Below, one piece after another: positions 14,438 to 20,346 of a DNA stretch of 20,346 nt (its first letter is position 1; each line of letters starts with the position of its first letter). This DNA is from Methanothrix sp. (lineage in GTDB: Archaea; Halobacteriota; Methanosarcinia; Methanotrichales; Methanotrichaceae): contig WOYM01000100.1 in NCBI GenBank assembly GCA_011620785.1, positions 1-20,346 on the forward strand, in the 5' to 3' direction. The notes under the pieces are model-generated. The model worked only from the letters and a program-made list of their open reading frames with translations, ran no database searches and was not told where the DNA came from. Both the position numbers and the translations under genes were made by a program.

Positions 14438-14567
14438 TTGGGGTCTTAGCTCGGCCCGGTCAAGGTGCGATCTGGCACGTGGCGGGAATTTGAAGGCCAG
14501 GATGCGTGCGCGACGCAGATGAGGGGACGGGCAAGGGAAGGGCTGCGAGGAGAAGCCAAAGACGCAT

Positions 14568-15100
14568 GTCGTGTACGCATATCATTGAATTGGCATCTTG
14601 AATGCCATTAGCTTCTTGATAGTCCATATATTATCAGTCAGTCCTTCTGCCATATCAGGTGTTCTTTTCATCCATTTCTTCCTGCCTTGATCAATTCTTA
14701 GCCGAAGTGACTTGTGAGGCTTGACAAAATTATACCAAGCTTGGAAAAAGTCCATAGCATGAGTATGTCCCCCCAAGATCTTGCGGCAATTCATGCTCTT
14801 GCGCACAAATCGAGCCAATGAATTGCGAATTGTGAGATTCAGCCGCTCAATATATGCTGTATTGATCTTTCCTCCCGAATCGGCACCGTGCAACTGCATA
14901 ACTCTTCTGGATCACCATAAACAACACGCTGTATTACCTCAACGAGTCGTACCTTCTTTCTTTTATTGCATAAAGAGTGCTAACAAGTGACGCAATTGAC
15001 CATTTGCTGTCAAAATGGACCACATGCATTCGATTTCCATGATGATTTTCAGTAGTCTTCACCCATGACCTAAAATCAAACTGCGTGCGGCCACCCCACC
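14568..15100 (-). pseudogene. IS1-like transposase remnant with two frameshifts
   Basis: The C-terminal 105 residues are open from 14899 to 14582 and contain NTAYIERLNLTIRNSLARF, FFQAWYNFVKPHKSLR and RTPDMAEGLTDNIWT, typical of the longer IS1-like transposases of methanogens. The preceding piece, RLVEVIQRVVYGDPEEL (about 14955-14890), belongs to the same protein but lies in another frame, and the piece before that (ending STLYAIK, near 14975) in a third, so two frameshifts break the gene. The element's end is taken at GTCGTGTAC (14568), because that is where similarity to the copy at 20138 begins. No functional transposase can be made from it. Confidence 0.8.
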
Positions 15101-15105
15101 CTAAT

Positions 15106-15387
15106 TCATCTAATTGAACCACATTTCTGGCAGACTGTGCGTGGCACTCTGGCATGGATAAATGCCTTAAATTGGAAAAAATTGAGATGCCGCCATACTT
15201 TATCCTTTGTATCGTGAATACAATTATCCTGAGTTTTGCAATTCGAGCATTCGAATCTGCTTCCTGGGATAAAATCGATATGAATATCAAGTTGCTTTTT
15301 AGCAGCGCTGAATTCTATAGATTTGATATACCACGGATCTTGTAGATTCAATGCAAGCTTGAATAGGTCTTCTTGAGATAGAGTCAC
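15106..15387 (-). pseudogene. N-terminal fragment of an ISL3-type transposase
   Basis: This 93-codon frame starts at GTG and ends at a stop at the joint with the IS1-like remnant. It matches the start of ISL3 transposases: DLFKLALNLQDPWYIKSIEF, LDIHIDF, zinc-finger CSNCKTQ, KVWRHLNFFQFKAFIHARVPRTVCQKCG. After the stop the same frame continues IRVGWPHA, like the VPWAR segment that normally follows, so the original gene read on and has decayed. The catalytic domain is missing, replaced by the IS1-like remnant. Confidence 0.75.
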
Positions 15388-15557
15388 AGATAATAATTCA
15401 AGAAATGATATTATTAAACCTTACCCCAAACCCACTCAGAACAGCGAGGAACCAGATTTTGCATGAATTATCCCGATCATTTGAACCTAACCTCCCGAAA
15501 AATTCAGGCGCACAGGTTTGGCAACTGGAGTATTTCCCTCTGTATTTTGTCATTTCG

Positions 15558-15675
15558 TGCTGTGTTGGATAACTTTTTCGGAACTTCATCTCTAGATATC
15601 GATTATTGGCTAATTTTCGTTCCTGACCAGAATGGCCTTCTGCTTGCGGTTTTGAGGGACTTATCCAACACAGCA
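15558..15675. mobile_element. 118-base element with perfect 15-base inverted ends (MITE-like)
   Basis: TGCTGTGTTGGATAA (15558-15572) is repeated in perfect inverted form as TTATCCAACACAGCA (15661-15675), with 88 bases between and no coding. This is the build of a small non-autonomous transposon. No clear flanking target duplication is visible. It lies in the 640-base gene-free stretch 15388-16028, in which I see nothing else that I can name. Confidence 0.55.
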
Positions 15676-16028
15676 TCATTTTGGGGACTAATATCTGCCC
15701 ATACGCCAAAGTGATACTTTTAACCTTAACAGGAGAGCAAAAGTTGCCATCGGTGCTCTGACCAGAAAGATCATCTGTATTCTCCATCACCTGATCATCA
15801 ATCGCGAGATGCTCGAGGATGAAGCTATGAACGATCCAAGCGAATTAAGCCTGGTAGGTCTTCCTCAGCCCCTGAGATGATTATCGCAGACGCAATTCGG
15901 ATTCTCGTCAGAGCTGGATACGCGGTCCAAAAAGATCCGAGCAGGAAGGAGGATAGGTCGCTGCATTCTCCTTCACCGGATTGCTTTCATGGCAATTAAA
16001 ATCAAAAAATAGAGAATATATATTTAGA

Positions 16029-17147
16029 TCAGGTCAGCGTAAAGTCCGCTATCCTGGCATCATCGTAGCTGTTCTCTCCGGCATGATACTTGTCCCTAAC
16101 CTGAACCTGTATCTGGTACTGGCCGGATTTGAACATACTGGTCACCCAAGACCAATATTTGTTGGGAATCCATGCTGAGTAGTCCTTCCACAGGCCATTG
16201 GTCTGAGGTCCTTTCACCAGATATCTGAAGTAGAGGGTATCCCCATCGGGATCGATGGTCTCTGTGGTCCACCTGATCCTTGGCCCGGCCTGCATGGGGC
16301 TGGTCGCATCCACCGTGAAACTGGTTATGCGCGGAGGTTGGTTGGATGTGGTTGATGTCTGCTGGGTTGCAGGAGGCTGAGTGGCAGGCGTGGATGGTGC
16401 TGGAGTTGAAGGCGTCTGACTTCCCTTTGGTGGTTGCTCGACAGAGTAATACACCGTTACTGGGTTGCCTGGTGTGTAATACGAAGGATAATTGATTTGC
16501 GGATATGGTTGTTGATAATATGTAGGCGGATAATACGAGATTACATCTATGACTATGGCATTGCTCACCTGGCTACCGATGACAAACAGCAATATGTGCT
16601 GGCCAACAGTATCCGCATAGAAGTTGATCTGGTTGTACCCTGGATAGAAGTAGAAGGAATTCTTATACAGCTGTCCATTGGGATTTATCTCGTATAGATA
16701 ACCATTACCTCCCGTGGAAGTCGTAGCCAATATTGATAGGATTGCGCCCTGTGGTACTATGGCATACTGTGACCAGCTAGTTGATCCCTGGATCCACAGA
16801 GAATTTCCGCCTGTATAAGTAGCATAAGTCTGGTATTGGGTGTACGGCACTGCCTGCATCTGATAGCCGAAGAAGATCGTAGTTGGTGTAGCACTTTTTA
16901 TTTCATGCTTCTTGGGAGCTTCGATATGCTCCTTAGGCGCCGATCCTGAGGGCATAGAGTAGAAATCCGAGTACTGAGCTAGCGCTAGCTGTGATATCTG
17001 CTGATTCACAACCTCCCCATCAGCTACGTTCGCCACATTGGATGCTATCTGAGATATGCTGGAGGTCTGGTCGGCTGCCTGAACCGATGATAGGCATGCC
17101 AGCAGGACCAGTATCCCAATGGTAATACTTAACCGGTGCTTCTTCAT
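16029..17147 (-). CDS. Secreted protein with C-terminal Ig-like domain
   Basis: This 372-residue protein has a signal peptide (cut near VQA, residue 24). The start of the mature part (SQIASNVANVADGEVVNQQISQLAL) has Q/N-rich spacing like the repeat protein at 19054-19965. A beta-rich central domain (about 95-210: GNSLWIQGSTSWSQY, QINFYADTVGQHILLFVIG) leads into a Tyr/Pro stretch (YYPPTYYQQPYPQINYP) and a Thr/Pro/Gln linker. The C-terminal domain (about 270-372: PPRITSFTVD, IRWTTETIDPDGDTLYFRYLV, YQIQVQVRDKY) is an Ig-like or fibronectin-like sandwich. It has no C-terminal anchor. The role is probably in the cell envelope or sheath, and the exact function is unknown. The ATG is preceded by GAGAGGTG, ten bases away. 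Confidence 0.88.
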   Translation of the reverse strand: MKKHRLSITIGILVLLACLSSVQAADQTSSISQIASNVANVADGEVVNQQISQLALAQYSDFYSMPSGSAPKEHIEAPKKHEIKSATPTTIFFGYQMQAVPYTQYQTYATYTGGNSLWIQGSTSWSQYAIVPQGAILSILATTSTGGNGYLYEINPNGQLYKNSFYFYPGYNQINFYADTVGQHILLFVIGSQVSNAIVIDVISYYPPTYYQQPYPQINYPSYYTPGNPVTVYYSVEQPPKGSQTPSTPAPSTPATQPPATQQTSTTSNQPPRITSFTVDATSPMQAGPRIRWTTETIDPDGDTLYFRYLVKGPQTNGLWKDYSAWIPNKYWSWVTSMFKSGQYQIQVQVRDKYHAGENSYDDARIADFTLT

Positions 17148-17189
17148 GTTTTTTTTTCACCTCTCTATTAGCCATATTATTGGTCTCAT

Positions 17190-17197
17190 GATATAAG
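17190..17197 (-). promoter_or_regulatory. Probable TATA box for the 16029-17147 gene
   Basis: The minus strand reads CTTATATC about 46 bases before the ATG, giving a start site near 17166 and a leader that contains GAGAGGTG. A second candidate, TTTATAAA at 17238-17245, would give a longer leader. Confidence 0.45.
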
Positions 17198-17287
17198 CCC
17201 ATATGATTGCGGAGCTTAAGATGTTCTTTCTACAAAATTTATAAAACAGTTTTGATAGAATGTTTATGGGTGCCACCAATATATCAT

Positions 17288-17527
17288 GAGGAGGCTGATG
17301 TAACTGAAATCGAAGCATGGTCTTATGCAGATGCCGATTTCGGCGACTCCAGTGCATGGCAGGAGGTTTTCATGAGCGGCTCAGCAGGATACGCCTATGC
17401 AAATGCGTTCTCTGATTATCCAGTGGATGCTGAGGCTCATTTGAATTTGCCTTACATCGCAGGAGGTCTTTTTGGCGGTATGGATGCCTACCAGAACGGA
17501 CTCGCTGCTACGACGTCTGTTTGGTAA
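17288..17527 (+). pseudogene. 3' fragment of a probable secreted-protein gene
   Basis: The frame reads EEADVTEIEAWSYADADF, then SGSAGYAYANAFSD, and ends ...GLAATTSVW followed by TAA. It has the Ala/Tyr/Asp/Gly-rich look of repeat-type surface proteins. There is no in-frame ATG; the open frame reaches only a TTG at 17207 through sequence that belongs to the divergent gene's promoter. A perfect 11-base hairpin lies 24 bases after the stop, as after a real gene. It is best read as the surviving C-terminus of a larger gene cut by a rearrangement. The family is not recognised. Confidence 0.4.
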
Positions 17528-17551
17528 GAATAGTCTAGTAATCTGAGTCTT

Positions 17552-17588
17552 GGATAAGCGAGCCCCGGATCAGAGGACTCGCTTATCC
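17552..17588. terminator. Perfect 11-base inverted repeat, terminator-like
   Basis: GGATAAGCGAG (17552-17562) pairs with CTCGCTTATCC (17578-17588) around 15 bases. No T-run follows on the plus strand, so its use as a terminator is uncertain. It could equally be an end of a lost element. Confidence 0.4.
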
Positions 17589-18313
17589 TCGATTCATTTG
17601 TGGGCCAAGAGGGCATTGGATGATCCCGGAACGGTGGGTAATGATGGGATAAAGCTCGAAGTCCACAACAGAATAGAGAACCGGCTGCTCATTAGATATT
17701 GAGAACCTGCAAGAAGCGGAGCGAAAGTGAAAAGTGGGGGCAAAATGGCTATATATGCCTTCGACTGGACTTTGTTAACACCATAACCACCGGTCTGAAG
17801 CCAATGTGATCGACTGTGCTCATGACAACCTGACAAAACGTGTTGAGGGCTGCGATGCAACGGGCGGATCTATGTCTGTGCGTCCAACATTTCGGCACCA
17901 GGATCCACCTGGCTCACTCTGATGTTCAGCGGATGTTCCGTAAGCAAGACAGCCCAATTGGACGCCATCGATGGTGGAGAGATGTCAATCGCATGCAGGT
18001 CGGCCATAAACGACATAAGTTCATAAATGTCAATCGCGATATCATATAATGATGTGAGAATAGCATGTGTAGTGAGCAAGCAATCAATTTTACACCTTCA
18101 TCCAAAGGCCTGCGCCTGGACAATTTCTGATCAGGCCTTTAAAATAATGATCGTCGAAACATACTGCTAGGTGTCTTTAGACTGGATATTGGGCAGCTAA
18201 ATCCGCCGATCAATAGAAAATCTTCCTCGAAGTAGGGTTCTTCCCCCGACGGGGAAGAGCGTCCATAGCAGCCCAGGGGATTTGCACGCATATGATGGTC
18301 TCATTTCGTCCAA
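17589..18313. other. 725-base stretch without a convincing gene
   Basis: Short frames exist on both strands (for example 18079-17870 on the minus strand, with SFMADLHAIDISPPS), but none has a ribosome-binding site, a known motif or a sensible length. A hairpin CTTCCCC-CGAC-GGGGAAG lies at 18240-18257, 57 bases past the end of the 18314-18916 gene, and may mark the end of that transcript. The rest may be decayed coding sequence. Confidence 0.4.
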
Positions 18314-18916
18314 CTAATTCATTACATGCTTCTTAAAGGGGACATCAGACTGTGGGTTTATTTCGGAGGAATTGGAGGGCGTCCAGCTAGGATCTAGAAA
18401 CGAATACAGGTAGCCGATCTCTCCATGCCAGTATACATTTTCCAGAGAGTTTGATGACGGTATCCGGGTGCTGTTCAGCAAATTGTAGGTCGAGTTAGTG
18501 GAATTAAATGTCGTGTTCAGTCTATTGGGATATGGTGCGGCATAATTTGGAGGAATAAATGAGCTTGGTACCCAATTGTCATTCAGGAATGAACCTATAA
18601 ATGGTGTTGCCATTATATTTGAGTCCAGATATATCGATGACAGCTTTTGGTCGCTCATAAATATACCTATTGAAGGGGTAATCTGGCTGTTCTGAGAGTT
18701 CACAAGATTTGCCTCACTAAGGGTGAGATTATCGTCGAGGAACTCGTCTATAGAAGGGGTAAACCGAGCATTTGCTTCGGTCTGCATAGTTTTATAATCA
18801 GATTCGTTTCCATCTTCTGTTGATGAGCTGAGCAAGAATGGCTGCTTTGCCCAAATCGCTGGTGTAAGTAAGCTCAGGCCTAGTATAGCCATAATTAGAG
18901 GTATTGCGTACTTCAT
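18314..18916 (-). CDS. Secreted protein with TPSIxxFLxD repeats
   Basis: This 200-residue protein has a signal peptide (cut near IWA, residue 23). The mature part has three imperfect copies of a short unit: FTPSIDEFLDDNLTL, ITPSIGIFMSDQKLS and ATPFIGSFLNDNWVPS, with a fainter fourth near the end (LYSFLDPSWTPS). It is rich in N-glycosylation sequons (NES, NLT, several NST/NTT, NSS), mostly in an Asn/Ser/Thr-rich stretch before the last unit. There is no second membrane helix. I do not recognise the family. The ATG has no Shine-Dalgarno sequence; a TTTAT box about 35 bases upstream suggests a very short leader. It lies downstream of the repeat-protein gene, separated by a terminator. Confidence 0.75.
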   Translation of the reverse strand: MKYAIPLIMAILGLSLLTPAIWAKQPFLLSSSTEDGNESDYKTMQTEANARFTPSIDEFLDDNLTLSEANLVNSQNSQITPSIGIFMSDQKLSSIYLDSNIMATPFIGSFLNDNWVPSSFIPPNYAAPYPNRLNTTFNSTNSTYNLLNSTRIPSSNSLENVYWHGEIGYLYSFLDPSWTPSNSSEINPQSDVPFKKHVMN

Positions 18917-18979
18917 GAATTAAGGTATCGATGCAAGAGGCGATAAACCTTCTGCTCTGATGAGATTCATTCACCGAAA

Positions 18980-19019
18980 CTAAAAAAAGATTTGAAAGGG
19001 GCAGGCTAAAGCCTCCCCC
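18980..19019 (-). terminator. Terminator of the repeat-protein gene
   Basis: On the minus strand GGGG and AGGCT pair with AGCCT and CCCC (18998-19019, one mismatch), followed by TTTCAAATCTTTTTTT. It lies about 35 bases after the stop at 19054 and separates that gene from the 18314-18916 gene. Confidence 0.65.
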
Positions 19020-19053
19020 TGTCTTGCTTCACGATTTCCTTAAGCAATCCTAT

Positions 19054-19965
19054 TTAAACAATAGTCACAATATTCTGCTGCTGTTGGCTAACCAGGTCGG
19101 CCAAGCTAGCCGCCTCAATATGCTGGTTCAGCATGCCACTCGCATTAGTATCCCATTCTACGAGATTAAGCTGGAGCAGTTCTGCAATCGTCCCTGCTGA
19201 CATGTCGGTCTCAGCTCCAGCTATGTTGGTCTGACCAACAACGAATGTGTCGGCACCAGTAACGGAGGCGCGGTTCCGGAGAAATTGACCAATAGTTTCA
19301 CCAGTAGCTCCGGCCTGCGCAAGCTGTGCAAGATTTCCATTGCCTCCAAGCAGTATTCCTAAATTATCCCCAAACTGTGTTACATCGGCCATACCGGTTG
19401 CACCTAGGATTATGCTCTGTCCCATTGCATTATTACCTATGCCACTAATATCATGAATTCCTGCTTCGTTAGATGCTTGCTGGAGGGTGTTCTCGCCGAT
19501 TGAACCAGACTGAATTAGCTGACCAATCCATGCATTTCCACCTTCAACAATCGCATAGTTGGATCCAAGCTGCTGAGCGTCTAATTCTGCAGTTGCACCT
19601 TGAGTTATGCTCTGGCCTAGTATAGCAAAATCACCTAACACCTGCCCCTCATTGGCCGCCGCTTGGGTTACTGAATCGCCTTCGGCAGACTGTGTAGATC
19701 CCTGGTTAACATTTACATCTTCCCCTTCAGCCAAACCAGTGTTCAGAGCCTGTTGTGTTACATCTCCTGAGCCCACAGCTCCCTGTGAGTTGCTTTGGTA
19801 CAGTATGGCCTCATCTCCTGCGACCTGAGCATCATTCGATGCGCCTTGAGTTATATCCCCGCCTTCGGCCATAGATACCGTGTCTTGCATTGATACTACC
19901 GGATCAGCATATGCCGCTGAGGATAATAGAATGCATGCCATTACCATTATTCCAATAAGTCTCAT
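19054..19965 (-). CDS. Secreted Q/N/G-rich repeat protein, probable beta-solenoid or amyloid
   Basis: This 303-residue protein has a signal peptide cut after AYA (residue 20). The mature protein is about seven repeats of about 31 residues, of the form xDVTQxAxNxGxxxGxxAxxxQxxxQGAxG; good copies start GDITQGASN, GDVTQQALN, DSVTQAAAN and MADVTQFGDN. The regular Gln/Asn/Gly placing recalls curlin and other functional amyloids and predicts a stacked beta-solenoid. A non-repeat tail (about 250-303, LAELLQLN... QQQQNIVTIV) ends in a Gln-rich hydrophobic strand. Methanothrix filaments are encased in an amyloid sheath, so a sheath or matrix role is a reasonable guess but not shown. Expression signals are strong: AAGGAGG six bases before the ATG and a good TATA box. 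Confidence 0.9.
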   Translation of the reverse strand: MRLIGIMVMACILLSSAAYADPVVSMQDTVSMAEGGDITQGASNDAQVAGDEAILYQSNSQGAVGSGDVTQQALNTGLAEGEDVNVNQGSTQSAEGDSVTQAAANEGQVLGDFAILGQSITQGATAELDAQQLGSNYAIVEGGNAWIGQLIQSGSIGENTLQQASNEAGIHDISGIGNNAMGQSIILGATGMADVTQFGDNLGILLGGNGNLAQLAQAGATGETIGQFLRNRASVTGADTFVVGQTNIAGAETDMSAGTIAELLQLNLVEWDTNASGMLNQHIEAASLADLVSQQQQNIVTIV

Positions 19966-20016
19966 ATGAGTCCTCCTTTCTATTTTCTATTACTATCGGT
20001 TTACTCAGACATTCAA

Positions 20017-20028
20017 CTATATAAAATA
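20017..20028 (-). promoter_or_regulatory. TATA box of the repeat-protein gene
   Basis: The minus strand reads TATTTTATATAG, centred about 57 bases before the ATG at 19965. The expected start site is near 19995, with a leader of about 30 bases that contains AAGGAGG. Confidence 0.6.
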
Positions 20029-20137
20029 CACGTTCGGTTATGATGGACGCCGAATATAATTATGGCTACCCCGATGTGAGTTGTTTTTGGGAAATGGATG
20101 AATTGGAGTAACTATTCAGCCCTGCTTGCGGAATCAG

Positions 20138-20346
20138 GTCGTGTACTCATATTACTGAATGGGCACCCTAAATGCCATTAGCTCCTTAATAGTCCAGACA
20201 TGATCAGTCAATCCTTCTGCCATCGCAGGTGTTCTTTTCATCCATTTTTTCCTGCCCTGATCAACTCTTAGCCGAAGTGACTTGTGTGGCTTGACAAAGT
20301 TATACCAAGCTTGGAAAAAATTCAGAGCATGAGTATGCCGCCCCAA
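20138..20346 (-). mobile_element. Second copy of the IS1-like element, cut by the window edge
   Basis: The last 64 codons of the transposase (stop at 20152) read HALNFFQAWYNFVKPHKSLR, then RTPAMAEGLTDHVWTIKEL, close to the copy at 14582. Nucleotide similarity begins at GTCGTGTAC (20138 here, 14568 in the other copy), marking the element's end. Both copies face left. This copy's frame is open to the window edge, so it may be intact and could be the active relative. Confidence 0.85.

Noticed and set aside
14330..14560. Group II intron domain 5
   Set aside because: I looked for an AGC-starting hairpin of about 34 bases with a GNRA loop and found none on either strand.
14934..15290. A 118-residue gene on the minus strand
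   Set aside because: Its first half is the wrong frame of the ISL3 block and only its second half could be transposase, so it is not one protein.
15398..15790. A 130-residue gene on the minus strand
   Set aside because: It runs through the 118-base inverted-repeat element and has no start signal or recognisable motif.
17594..18079. Small genes on both strands
   Set aside because: The frames overlap each other, lack ribosome-binding sites and show no family motif.
1..20346. CRISPR array
   Set aside because: No regularly spaced direct repeats of 25-40 bases were seen anywhere in the window.

Overview
This window looks like the chromosome of a methanogenic archaeon, most likely Methanothrix (Methanosaeta) or another member of the Methanosarcinales; the genus is inferred. 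The visible archaeal evidence is TATA boxes about 25-30 bases before start sites, tRNA genes without an encoded CCA end, a tRNA-Trp whose intron carries a C/D guide RNA, archaeal Taw1 and Kae1, and purine-rich Shine-Dalgarno sequences.

The left two thirds (1-13.9 kb) are a dense, conserved region. It holds tRNA-Arg; a secreted pentapeptide-repeat protein with a pore-like C-terminus; Taw1 (wyosine synthesis); a single-domain response regulator that overlaps endonuclease IV tail to tail; a small conserved-looking protein; a tRNA-Lys/tRNA-Trp pair; glutamine synthetase with a hairpin-rich leader; and purD followed by kae1. Two small secreted proteins come next. Last is a three-gene leftward operon: a small protein, a two-domain NAD synthetase whose glutaminase cysteine is replaced by glycine, and a membrane-anchored winged-helix regulator. 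Several of these genes serve tRNA maturation (Taw1 at G37, Kae1 at A37 of ANN-decoding tRNAs, and the tRNA-Trp intron guide at positions 34 and 39).

The right third (13.9-20.3 kb) is accessory. From 14049 to 14319 there is no convincing gene, but there are three nested three-way-junction folds and two further hairpins, with G-U wobbles pointing to the plus strand: a candidate large structured RNA. Next come broken insertion sequences (an IS1-like transposase with two frameshifts joined to an ISL3-type N-terminus), a 118-base element with perfect 15-base inverted ends, and three leftward genes for secreted proteins. One of these is built of about seven Q/N/G-rich repeats of about 31 residues and is an amyloid or beta-solenoid candidate. 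A second copy of the IS1-like element enters at the right edge in the same orientation, so the secreted-protein cluster lies between two directly repeated IS copies.
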